Shown here: piece by piece, positions 17,232 to 26,253 of the stretch
Layout of the letters: each line of letters begins with the position of its first letter
How positions within the stretch are numbered: position 1 is the stretch's first letter
Source of the DNA: Thioploca sp.
Lineage (GTDB): Bacteria > Pseudomonadota > Gammaproteobacteria > Beggiatoales > Beggiatoaceae
Assembly (NCBI GenBank): GCA_012032555.1
Contig: JAAUSR010000008.1
Location: 47,734 to 111,733, forward strand
Direction: 5' to 3'
Length of the DNA: 64,000 bases
Translations under genes and position numbers: made by a program
Notes under the pieces: model-generated
Told to the model about the DNA's origin: nothing
Database searches by the model: none
Seen by the model: only the letters and a program-made list of their open reading frames with translations

Positions 17232-19691
17232 ATGAATCAAACAATGACTCGTAATCCCAACCTCGATTTATCATACACGACAAATGAAGCTTGGTACCAA
17301 AACTTAAAAGGTGGTCAGGTTGATGCTCGTCTCAAAGGAGCACGTTCTAATTGGTGGTGGACTGGAAAACCACCCGTATTTGGTCAGTGTCCAGGTGTAC
17401 AAGTCAATGGCATTATTTCTTCTTTGCCACTAATTGATTTAAGTCAATGCACGAGATCGGATGTACTTGATTATTTTGATAACACTTGGACGCTTACCGA
17501 GGTATTATTTTCAGCCTTACAAGGTGAAGAGGCGTTCTACCGACCACCGTATCATCAACTTCGCCACCCGCTTATTTTTTATTATGGCCACACGGCAGTA
17601 GTGTACATTAACAAATTACGAGTTGCCGGCATTCTAAATGCTCCAATTAATGAGTACTTTGAACAAGTTTTTGAAACCGGGGTTGATGAGATGTCATGGG
17701 ATGATATGTCTAAAAACACGATGACGTGGCCTACTTTCAAGGAAGTTCATGATTATCGCCAGACCGTTTATAACACCGTTAAGCAAATTATTGAAACACT
17801 CTCAGTATTTAAAACCCCAAACTTGCCCATTACCCCAACCAGCCCAGCTTGGGCAATATTTATGGGTTTCGAGCATGAACGTATTCACCTGGAAACCTCT
17901 TCTGTGCTATTCAGAGAACTACCAGTGCAACTGCTGCGTCGTCCCGAACAATGGCCACTGTACCACCCCACGGCTAATAAACCCAGCACCCACCTGCCAC
18001 AACGCGGAACCGATTATCCAGACAACCTCATGGTAGCAGTGCCAGCCGGCGATTTGACCTTAGGTAAACCATCAAACTGGCCGTCTTACGGCTGGGATAA
18101 TGAGTATGGGGAACGAACTTTGCGGGTGTACCCATTTCGTGCTAGCCGCTATTTGGTGAGCAATGGTGAGTTTTATGAATTTGTGAAAGCTGATGGTTAT
18201 CGTGAGCAGCGTTATTGGAGCGAAGCGGGGTGGCAGTGGCGTAAATTTAGGAATGTCAAATGGCCCACCTTTTGGGTATCCCATGGTCCGGCCGGTCTTC
18301 AACAATACCAATTGCGTACTTGCTTTGAAATTATTGATATGCCTTGGTCATGGCCGGTAGAAGTCAATTACCACGAAGCGAAGGCCTATTGTGCATGGCG
18401 TACCGAGCAAGAGGGGTGCGAAACACCCTACCGAGTTCTAACTGAAGCCGAACATAACCGAATCCGAGATAAATCCTGCTTTGATGAAGCAGCGGGAATA
18501 GCGCGGGATGCGGTAATGACCACCAGTGGTCACAATATGGCTACTACTAAGGGTATGAATCTTAATTTAGCTTATGGGGCGCAAACTCCAGTGAACGCAC
18601 TACCACCTACGTCAGCCGGTTTTCATGATGTTTTTGGCAACGTGTGGCAGTGGTGTGAAGACAATTTTAACCCACTCAATAATTTCCGCGTGCATTATCT
18701 ATACGATGACTTTAGCACCCCTTGTTTTGACGGCAAACATAATATGATCATGGGTGGTTCTTTTATCAGCACCGGTGATGAAGCGAGTATCTGGGCACGT
18801 TTTCACTTTCGACCCCACTTTTTTCAACATGCCGGGTTTCGTCTCGTTAGTTCTGATGATGTTGATTCTACTGGTGATACGGTGAAATTAAGTATACCAG
18901 CGACCACCAGCAATGTGTATGAAACCCAACAAATGCTCAATGATTACCTGTTGCTTCACTACGGTACTGCTAAGGATGTTATGCCCTATTCTTTTGGCCC
19001 CCGAGACGCGACTGACTTTCCGAGTCGTTGTGCCAAAGTGGTGGTTGAATCAGCTACCCAGTTGGGCATTCCAACCCGGCGGGCGATTGATGTCGGTTGT
19101 GCCGTCGGGGGAACGGTTTTTGAGTTAGCGCGAACTTTTGAAGAAGTGGTTGGGGTTGACTTAAGTGAATCTTTCATTAATGCCGCTAAGACACTCAAGC
19201 GTGATGGTCAGTTAGCCTATTTTCGTAAAGATGAAGGCCTGTTAGGCCAACACCTGATAGCGACTATCGATGCCACCATTGATCGCAATCGTACCACCTT
19301 TCACCAAGCAGATGCTGGTGCGTTGCCGGTAGAATTAGTTGGCTTTGATGCCGTACTGCTAGCAAACTTATTAGATCGGCTGCCCAGTCCCAAGGCCTGT
19401 CTGGCACTAATGGGAGGTTATCTTGGACTAGTACGACCGGGCGGCATGTTGGTGGTGATGTCACCCTATACTTGGTTGGAACAATTCACACCGATTGATG
19501 CGTGGCTGGGTGGCTATGAGCGAGATGGTACTCCAGTTTCTTCCCGAGAAGGGCTTCATGCTGCCCTTGATGAAGCGTTTAAACTGGTAAGTGAACAAGA
19601 TATGCCCTTACTTATCCGTGAACATGCCCGTAAATATCAATATATTGTCACTCATGTCAGTGTATGGAGACGCCGGGAAACATCAGAATGA
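17232..19691 (+). CDS. ovoA: OvoA: 5-histidylcysteine sulfoxide synthase with C-terminal N-methyltransferase
   Basis: 819 aa. OvoA makes ovothiol A: an iron-dependent sulfoxide synthase joins cysteine to C5 of histidine, and its C-terminal methyltransferase methylates the imidazole after C-S cleavage. The N-terminal DinB-like iron domain carries His120 (YYGHTAVVY) and the HX3HXE motif His215-His219-Glu221 (HERIHLET). The middle is an FGE-sulfatase/formylglycine-type domain (about 270-550, YPFRASRYLVSNGEF, GNVWQWCEDNFNP, GFRLVS). The C-terminal class I methyltransferase (about 610-800) starts at RAIDVGCAVGGTVFELAR and has VVGVDLSESFI. The length and three-part order match OvoA, not two-domain EgtB. 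The C-S lyase OvoB is not in the window. Confidence 0.95.
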   Translation: MNQTMTRNPNLDLSYTTNEAWYQNLKGGQVDARLKGARSNWWWTGKPPVFGQCPGVQVNGIISSLPLIDLSQCTRSDVLDYFDNTWTLTEVLFSALQGEEAFYRPPYHQLRHPLIFYYGHTAVVYINKLRVAGILNAPINEYFEQVFETGVDEMSWDDMSKNTMTWPTFKEVHDYRQTVYNTVKQIIETLSVFKTPNLPITPTSPAWAIFMGFEHERIHLETSSVLFRELPVQLLRRPEQWPLYHPTANKPSTHLPQRGTDYPDNLMVAVPAGDLTLGKPSNWPSYGWDNEYGERTLRVYPFRASRYLVSNGEFYEFVKADGYREQRYWSEAGWQWRKFRNVKWPTFWVSHGPAGLQQYQLRTCFEIIDMPWSWPVEVNYHEAKAYCAWRTEQEGCETPYRVLTEAEHNRIRDKSCFDEAAGIARDAVMTTSGHNMATTKGMNLNLAYGAQTPVNALPPTSAGFHDVFGNVWQWCEDNFNPLNNFRVHYLYDDFSTPCFDGKHNMIMGGSFISTGDEASIWARFHFRPHFFQHAGFRLVSSDDVDSTGDTVKLSIPATTSNVYETQQMLNDYLLLHYGTAKDVMPYSFGPRDATDFPSRCAKVVVESATQLGIPTRRAIDVGCAVGGTVFELARTFEEVVGVDLSESFINAAKTLKRDGQLAYFRKDEGLLGQHLIATIDATIDRNRTTFHQADAGALPVELVGFDAVLLANLLDRLPSPKACLALMGGYLGLVRPGGMLVVMSPYTWLEQFTPIDAWLGGYERDGTPVSSREGLHAALDEAFKLVSEQDMPLLIREHARKYQYIVTHVSVWRRRETSE

Positions 19692-19700
19692 GTCAGAATG

Positions 19701-19762
19701 GGGACTATTTCTTGTCCCACTAAAAATTTAATCGAATAGTAAATTATTACTCACTATTCGGT
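19701..19762 (+). terminator. Two small hairpins downstream of ovoA
   Basis: GGGAC (about 19702-19706) pairs with GTCCC (19714-19718). ATCGAATAGT (19731-19740) pairs with ACTATTCGGT (19753-19762), with one G-T pair. Neither has a strong T-run, so termination is uncertain. Confidence 0.35.
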
Positions 19763-19899
19763 TAATAATCAACTTAAAAATTTAATTTTAATTTAACTTT
19801 TTCAGCATTGCCTCTCCGTCGCAAGTTGAAAGTCTCGAACCGATAGCGAATTTTTTCCACTCCGGTTCAATATTTTTTGTTCAAGGAATAACATAAGCA

Positions 19900-20663
19900 A
19901 TGCCACAACAGCAAGTCACAGATTCGCACTATGCAACGATTGCCAATCATTATAACCATGCTTTTTTTCATGGTGATTCTATCCATTATCAAAAATGGAT
20001 GTTAAAGAAAGTCTTGCATCATTTACAGTTAACTCCTTCAGATCAAGTTGTCGATCTCGGATGTGGTACTGGAACATTTACCAGTGCACTTTATGATGAG
20101 GCTAATTTAAATCAAGACATTCTGGGTGTTGATTCCAGTCCTGCTATGTTGAAACCAGCTAACACTCTAAAGGGGGTAATGACGCATTGCGCTGACGCAG
20201 TTTCGTTCGCTCAATTGAATGAGTACCAATATGATAAGGTTTTGATGATGGGGGTAATACATCATATAGAACCTGATAATTTGCCAACTTTGTACAGTGG
20301 TCTCTATCGACAGTTACGTAAAGGAGGTAAACTGCTCACTGTGACTAGGCCCGCTGTTGTTCACTATCCTTTTTTCAAGCTGCTTTAGATATCTGGCCTC
20401 AATCTCAATTAGATTCAACAATCTATGTTAAATTGCAACAAAATGCTGGTTTTAGGGTGAACCGTCAAACTTATGATTATCTCGTAACCATTTCCAAACA
20501 AGATTGGTTTGAAATGATTAAAAACCGTTTTTGGTCAATATTTTCTCATTTTAATGATGAGGAATTACAAGCGGGTTTAATGATATTAGAAAGAGAATAC
20601 GTACATGTGGATATTTTGCAGTTTGTAGATACTTTAGTTTTCCTTGAAGCTTTGCGGATTTAA
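19900..20663 (+). CDS. Class I SAM-dependent methyltransferase, frameshifted once in a T6 run
   Basis: 19900-20388 encodes the N-terminal 162 aa with motif I VVDLGCGTGTFTSALYD, motif post-I ILGVDSSPAML and MMGVIHHIEP. It stops shortly after VVHYPFF. In the -1 frame the protein continues FQAALDIWPQSQLDSTIYV and on to 20663 without interruption. The break is at CCTTTTTTC (T-run 20370-20375); one extra T gives 254 aa, a normal size. It resembles small-molecule methyltransferases of the UbiE/Coq5 fold, but the substrate is unknown. TTTTTTC is also a possible -1 slippage heptamer (T-TTT-TTC in frame). It follows ovoA by 208 bases, but a link to ovothiol is not shown. Confidence 0.8.
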
Positions 20664-21128
20664 TCGGCAATTCTAATTTGATGTATAACGCTTTATACAC
20701 CTGACATGCACTGCCACCAACCTAAGGATTCCCCACTTATTCAAACAAAGGTATCGATACTCATTAGGAAAAAAAATTTACCGGCCCGAGACAACGGACT
20801 ACAAGAAAGATACAGGGGTACCTCATTTGGAAATCCTGAACCAAAGAATCAACGACTTAGAACTGAAAAATTCAGAATTAGTTATGGTAAGTTATTGATT
20901 CATAGTGGTGCTAATTCTAAATGAGGTGATCCTGTTCTCATCATGACTCTTGCTTGCGTAAGTCCTATGATTATGAGAAACTAAGATAGTTATTTTACTG
21001 GTTATCGCTTAATTCATTAAGAAGAACTCGGAAAAGTTCCCTTTATTCAATTCACATTCTACTTCTACTCCGACTGTCAAGGCGTAATTTCTAACTAATA
21101 TTGCAAATTAATATATGGCCAATATATT
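20664..21128. other. Gene-poor stretch with remnant sequence shared with 40.87 kb
   Basis: 465 bp. Around 20763-20797 lies TTAGGAAAAAAAATTTACCG followed by GCCCGAGACAAC, which matches 40869-40900 except for two fewer A residues there. One frame through here ends LNQRINDLELKNSELVMVSY before TGA 20898, resembling the tail of a coiled-coil protein, but there is no intact gene. A short palindrome GTATAAcgcTTTATAC lies near 20683. No promoter is assigned. Confidence 0.4.
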
Positions 21129-22925
21129 ATGATAATTAATAGCTTATTTAGAAAATTATTCTGTTTAGTAATGAGTTTTTTAGCGTTATCTTATTTATTA
21201 ATAGTAACCACAAAAACTTATGCTGCGCGCGCCGATAAATTAACCGAACAGTTAGGTAAACCTATTTGTGTTATTCAAGCAGACAATACGGTTATCTGTT
21301 GGGGCAGACACGGGAATGATTCGGCTATACCTCCACCTGGTATTTTTCTGCAAATTAGTCTTGGTGGCGAACACACTTGTGGTATCCGTGCTGATAAAAC
21401 GGTTACCTGTTGGGGCTTAAACGATGAGGGTCAGGCGACACCACCAATGGGTACCTTTTTGCAGGTCGAGGCCGGTAATTGGCATACTTGTGGAATTAAA
21501 ACGGATAACACGGTGACTTGTTGGGGTAGCAACAATCCTTATTGGGCTAAAGAAGATCCCTATTTAAATCAATGGAAAGACGTCAAAACCTTAGGTCAAG
21601 CAGAACTGCCTCAGGGTACCTTTCTACAAATCAGTGCCGGTGGTCGGCATACCTGTGGACTTCGTACTGATCACACGGTAGCTTGTTGGGGTAGTCACCT
21701 TTCTGATCCGATAATATTAGCAGGTGTATTGGGAAATAGTCAGTCCACACCACCCAGCGGCGAATTTTCTCAAATTACGGCTGGTTTCGAGCATAGCTGT
21801 GGAATTCGACCGGATCAGTCGATGGAATGTTGGGGTGGTTTCGCTCAGTTAAAATCTCCAGAAAAGACCTCCTATCTCCAGATAAATGAAATGGGATATA
21901 GTAACTGTGGTATTAAAACTGACCACACCGCAATTTGTTTTGGTAATCAAGATCTATCCGGTAGCGAATCACTTAGAATCCCAAATAGTACCTGCAATTG
22001 CGGATATATTAATTCCAGTGGAAAACAAGAGATTAACCGTTGTGCCTGTACTACCGCTTCAAACTACACGTTTTCCAAACTCCTACCTCGTAGTGGTTCT
22101 GCTTGTGGAATTAGAAGTGATAATACTATCGTCTGTTGGGGATATGCTGATAGAGGTCAAACTTTTCCACCAGCAGGATTAATTACTAAATCCACTGATA
22201 AATCAACTTGTCTCGTTTATGGTGTTCATAACGATAAAGACCAAACCCAATTGTTTATCGTTAATGTTAATGCTGGTCCTATCGAGGTCTATCCACGCAG
22301 CAACTTAGATAAAAATTACCACCTTGAAGCTTTAGATATTGCCCCAGCAAGCAACCGAATTTACGCTGCCTCAGCAGAAGGGAATCTTTACGAAGTACGT
22401 AATGGTGCTCAAACTCTATTTGATATTGGAACCAGCGGTTTTGAAAATATTAAAGCATTGGCTTTTCACCCAGACGGTAATCTGTGGGGATGGGCGCAAG
22501 ACGTGGGATTATTTCGAATAGTGCTAAATAAACAAGGTGAACTCGATTTACCGGGCGCAGTCATTATTCCCGATGATAAGGAAATCAAGATTGAAGATCT
22601 CACTTGGAATACCACCGGTAACTTACTCTATGGGATAGAGAATCTTGAACAAAGAAATAAACTCTGGGTTTATAACCAAGATAACCATGAAGTCAGTTGG
22701 GTATGTGAGGAATTGATGGATTCTTTAAAAGATGCAGTAAGTGCCTTAGAAATGATATCGAATGATACTTTAATCTTTACCTTTGAAAAGAATGAAAAAT
22801 TAGCTTTTAGGATAATCGATTTACCAACTTGTCAGATAACAACAGAGGGGGAAATTAACACCCCTTATTATCAAGTTAAAGGAATTGCTTGGCCTGATTG
22901 TTCTTATCCTGATGTGGTTGAATAA
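21129..22925 (+). CDS. Secreted RCC1-like repeat protein with C-terminal propeller-like region
   Basis: 598 aa. The signal peptide covers about residues 1-32 (MIINSLFRKLFCLVMSFLAL, cleavage near TYAA). Residues 40-360 hold about eight RCC1-like blade repeats of about 40 aa. Each has a Cys pair in the pattern CGI(K/R)-x-D-x-T(V)-x-CWG followed by GQ..PP.G.FLQI.AG..HTC, and the paired Cys probably form disulfides in the periplasm or outside. Residues 370-598 are different (LEALDIAPASNRIYAAS, IEDLTWNTTGNLLYGIE) and look like a separate WD/NHL-type propeller. RCC1 folds bind proteins; the partner here is unknown. A related gene follows 41 bases later. Confidence 0.82.
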   Translation: MIINSLFRKLFCLVMSFLALSYLLIVTTKTYAARADKLTEQLGKPICVIQADNTVICWGRHGNDSAIPPPGIFLQISLGGEHTCGIRADKTVTCWGLNDEGQATPPMGTFLQVEAGNWHTCGIKTDNTVTCWGSNNPYWAKEDPYLNQWKDVKTLGQAELPQGTFLQISAGGRHTCGLRTDHTVACWGSHLSDPIILAGVLGNSQSTPPSGEFSQITAGFEHSCGIRPDQSMECWGGFAQLKSPEKTSYLQINEMGYSNCGIKTDHTAICFGNQDLSGSESLRIPNSTCNCGYINSSGKQEINRCACTTASNYTFSKLLPRSGSACGIRSDNTIVCWGYADRGQTFPPAGLITKSTDKSTCLVYGVHNDKDQTQLFIVNVNAGPIEVYPRSNLDKNYHLEALDIAPASNRIYAASAEGNLYEVRNGAQTLFDIGTSGFENIKALAFHPDGNLWGWAQDVGLFRIVLNKQGELDLPGAVIIPDDKEIKIEDLTWNTTGNLLYGIENLEQRNKLWVYNQDNHEVSWVCEELMDSLKDAVSALEMISNDTLIFTFEKNEKLAFRIIDLPTCQITTEGEINTPYYQVKGIAWPDCSYPDVVE

Positions 22926-22966
22926 AATATTGATTGAGTCGTAACTCAACAGTTAAGGAATAAAAA

Positions 22967-23911
22967 TTGATGAATAACTCTATAGTACTACTTGGGCAAC
23001 TTCTACTGATATTTAATAGTTTAATCGGATTTTATGAAGTAGCTGTAGCCGCAGTTTTAGATGTAGGTGCTGGTATTACTTGTGGAATTCAAGTTGATGA
23101 TACTATTGCGTGTGGAGGATGGGCGTATTCAAAAAAACCGGCCAGTGATTTAAGGCAACTCGCGGATATTCAAGGGGATACCTTTTCTCAAATTAGTGTA
23201 GGCTATGGAGGAGGTTGTGGAATCCGTAGTAATGACAACACCTTGGGGTGTTTTCTGGGGTCTCAATATGGTATGAATAAAGTTCCAAACGGTACCTTCT
23301 CTCAAGTGAGTGTTGGTACATTTCACGCCTGTGGAGTTCATACAGATGGTAGCATAGTATGCTGGGGAGGTAAAACTGATACGATTGATTATGGTCAAAC
23401 TCAGGCACCCACCGGTACTTTTTCTCAAGTTAGCGTTGGTCGGTGGCATAGCTGTGCTCTTAAAACCGATCAGACAGTAGAATGCTGGGGTAATAATCGA
23501 TATGGTCAAACCCAACCCCCCCAGGATACTTTTTCTCAAATCAGTGCAGCCAAGATAGGTTGGCATACTTGTGGTATTAAAACGGATGAGCAAACAGTGG
23601 TTTGTTGGGGATTAAATGATCATGGTCAAACAACTCCCCCTAAAGATCGCTTTGCTCAAATCAGTGCGGGTAAATGGTATACCTGTGGAATTCGAGCTGA
23701 TGATCAAACCATTGCTTGCTGGGGTAGTAATATGGATGGTCAAGCCGATCCCCCGAGTGGTCGTTTTTCTTATGTCAGTGCTGGCATGTACCATACTTGC
23801 GCAATCCAATTCGATGACAACGCTCCAATCTGCTGGGGTTACGATATTTGGGGTGGTGTTAACAATATCTCCAGAGATTCTTTGCCTTTAAAAGTCATCA
23901 GTAGGGATTAG
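22967..23911 (+). CDS. Secreted RCC1-like repeat protein
   Basis: 314 aa, related to the preceding gene and probably a tandem duplicate. A hydrophobic export segment (residues about 5-30) is followed by seven repeats of the pattern TFSQISAG-x-WHTCGIKTD-x-TV-x-CWG-x-N-x-x-GQ-x-x-PP. That is enough for a single seven-bladed RCC1-type propeller, without the second domain of its neighbour. Two cysteines per repeat are conserved. The internal repeats generate spurious ORFs on the opposite strand. Function unknown; surface or periplasmic location is inferred from the signal sequence. Confidence 0.82.
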   Translation: MMNNSIVLLGQLLLIFNSLIGFYEVAVAAVLDVGAGITCGIQVDDTIACGGWAYSKKPASDLRQLADIQGDTFSQISVGYGGGCGIRSNDNTLGCFLGSQYGMNKVPNGTFSQVSVGTFHACGVHTDGSIVCWGGKTDTIDYGQTQAPTGTFSQVSVGRWHSCALKTDQTVECWGNNRYGQTQPPQDTFSQISAAKIGWHTCGIKTDEQTVVCWGLNDHGQTTPPKDRFAQISAGKWYTCGIRADDQTIACWGSNMDGQADPPSGRFSYVSAGMYHTCAIQFDDNAPICWGYDIWGGVNNISRDSLPLKVISRD

Positions 23912-24149
23912 GATTGGTTTAGAACAGTTGGATTATACGTTTTGCTATCTATCCATTTCAAATGTAGGTCGGACACGCGGAGTATTGATAAGGATTATAC
24001 TATTAACAACACTAGCGAAGAAACCGCCGAACACCTTAAGCCGGTTTGGCGGGATAGGAGGATAGCCGGAGTGACCCGGCTTCCAACTCAATCGTTTACT
24101 TTTCTAAATCACAATCAGGATTAAAATCAACCACAGATTCGGGAATGAT

Positions 24150-25994
24150 TTAATCCAGGAAACTACGTAATTGTTCTGAGCGACTAGGATGACGTAATTT
24201 ACGAAGCGCCTTTGCCTCAATTTGACGAATACGTTCCCGGGTAACGTCAAATTGTTTCCCAACTTCCTCTAAAGTATGATCCGTGTTCATATCAATACCA
24301 AAACGCATGCGTAATACTTTTGCTTCCCGCGGGGTTAATCCATGTAACATTTCTTGGGTGGCTCGCCGCAAACCTTCAAAAGTGGCTGAGTCAATGGGTG
24401 CTTGAATACTAGTATCTTCAATAAAATCACCTAAATGAGAATCTTCATCATCGCCAATAGGCGTTTCCATCGAAATCGGTTCTTTAGCAATTTTCAATAC
24501 TTTGCGAACTTTATCTTCTGGCATATCCATTCGTTCTGCCAATTCTTCTGGGGTTGCTTCCCGACCTTTTTCCTGCAAAATTTGCCGTGAAACTCGATTG
24601 AGTTTATTAATAGTTTCAATCATATGAACCGGAATTCGAATGGTGCGAGCTTGGTCAGCAATAGAACGGGTAATTGCTTGGCGAATCCACCAAGTAGCAT
24701 AAGTAGAAAACTTATAACCCCGTCGATATTCAAATTTGTCAACCGCTTTCATTAAACCGATATTGCCTTCTTGAATTAAATCTAAAAATTGCAAACCACG
24801 ATTAGTATATTTTTTCGCAATAGAAATGACTAACCGGAGATTCGCTTCAATCATCTCTTTCTTAGCACGTCGTGCCTTCGCTTCACCAATCGACATGCGG
24901 CGATTAATATCTTTAATCTCAACGAGATTTAAGCGACATTGTTTTTCGAGAGAAATCAATTTTTGTTGAGCACCTTCGAGTTCTTTTTGATATTGTTGTA
25001 GGCTCGCCAGGTAAGGTTTAGTAGCGTTTAATAGCGAAGGTAACCACTGCGGATCAGTCAGTTGGTTTTTAAAGGACGACAGAAATTCTTTTTTATTCAT
25101 GCCCACTTTAAGGATACACGTATCTCGAATAAAATTTTCCTGTTCCCGAATAAAAGCCACTGTTTGGCGCAATCTTGCGGTTAATTCTTCAATCACTCGC
25201 GGAACTAACTTAAATTGTAGAAAACAATCGGCTACCTCTTTGCGTAACTGAATATACGCTTCTGCTTGTGATCCCTGGGTTACTTCTACTTGTAACATCC
25301 GTTGGTATAACCCACGTAGTCGAGCAAAGCGAGTACGCGCTTCCTCTATATCAAGCAAAATTTCTTCCCCCAGGATAGAGACATCATCATCATCATCATC
25401 ATCCGTAGCGGCTTCAACTTCTATCTCAAATTCGGGTGGTATTTTAGTTTCATCGATTTCAATTTCAGGTACTTCTTCTGGACTGGTATCCATAAATCCA
25501 GTTAAGATATCAGATAACTTGATTTCATCAGCCTCAACCTGATCATAATAGCTCAAGAATTCTGCAATGATATCAGGATGGGTTGCTAACGCTGACAAGG
25601 CTTGATTTAAACCTTCTTCAATGCGTTTGGCAATTTTAATCTCACCTTCACGGGTTAATAAATCTACTGTGCCCATTTCACGCATATACATTCGTACCGG
25701 GTCAGTAGTACGCCCAAATTCACTATCGACATTGGCTAAAGCCGCCGCTGCTTCCTCAGCCGCTTCTTCATCAGCGACTGGCGCATCTGAAATTAGCAAG
25801 GAATCGGTATCCGGAGCAAATTCATGTACCGTAATACCCATATCATTAATCATATTAATGATACTTTCAATTTGTTCCGGTTCAACAATATCATCCGGTA
25901 AATGATCATTGACTTCATGATAAGTCAAATAACCTTGTTCTTTGCCTTTGGCAATCAGTAGTTTGAGTTGAGATTTCTGTTGTTCGTGATTCAT
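24150..25994 (-). CDS. rpoD: Primary sigma factor RpoD (sigma-70)
   Basis: 614 aa from ATG 25994, chosen because [20 protein letters not shown] matches the E. coli RpoD N-terminus and CAGG lies upstream. The frame is open 39 codons further, but that part has no family match. Region 1.1 (1-80), an acidic spacer with a run of seven Asp near residue 205, regions 2.1-2.4 ([35 protein letters not shown]), region 3 and region 4.2 ([20 protein letters not shown]) are intact. It is the housekeeping sigma factor. It ends the macromolecular synthesis cluster rpsU-yqeY-dnaG-rpoD, about 260 bases after dnaG. Confidence 0.97.
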   Translation of the reverse strand: MNHEQQKSQLKLLIAKGKEQGYLTYHEVNDHLPDDIVEPEQIESIINMINDMGITVHEFAPDTDSLLISDAPVADEEAAEEAAAALANVDSEFGRTTDPVRMYMREMGTVDLLTREGEIKIAKRIEEGLNQALSALATHPDIIAEFLSYYDQVEADEIKLSDILTGFMDTSPEEVPEIEIDETKIPPEFEIEVEAATDDDDDDDVSILGEEILLDIEEARTRFARLRGLYQRMLQVEVTQGSQAEAYIQLRKEVADCFLQFKLVPRVIEELTARLRQTVAFIREQENFIRDTCILKVGMNKKEFLSSFKNQLTDPQWLPSLLNATKPYLASLQQYQKELEGAQQKLISLEKQCRLNLVEIKDINRRMSIGEAKARRAKKEMIEANLRLVISIAKKYTNRGLQFLDLIQEGNIGLMKAVDKFEYRRGYKFSTYATWWIRQAITRSIADQARTIRIPVHMIETINKLNRVSRQILQEKGREATPEELAERMDMPEDKVRKVLKIAKEPISMETPIGDDEDSHLGDFIEDTSIQAPIDSATFEGLRRATQEMLHGLTPREAKVLRMRFGIDMNTDHTLEEVGKQFDVTRERIRQIEAKALRKLRHPSRSEQLRSFLD

Positions 25995-26253
25995 ATGTAC
26001 CTGTACTATGGGTTGTTCAACGACAGCCAACGACTCTCCCACCGAATATGGTTGGTAAGCTTTGGAAAACCAATTGAACGTCAAGATGACAGTCTTAGCC
26101 AGCAACTTCACCCATTATCAGCTCTCTGTCTTTGACTAATTAAAAGATACACCTTGTTAAGTTATAGCAAAAAAGCAATTTATTATTGCAGTGACCTTTT
26201 CATTAATAATCCTCTTTAATAATGTTTCTTGGAATTAAATCAATCTCTAAAAA

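Noticed and set aside
23150-23891. Open frames across the RCC1-like gene at 22967
   Set aside because: Caused by the regular repeats of the plus-strand gene; no start signals or family features.
24150-26111. Longer RpoD from ATG 26111
   Set aside because: The extra 39 residues have no match to RpoD, and ATG 25994 fits the family start and has a ribosome site.
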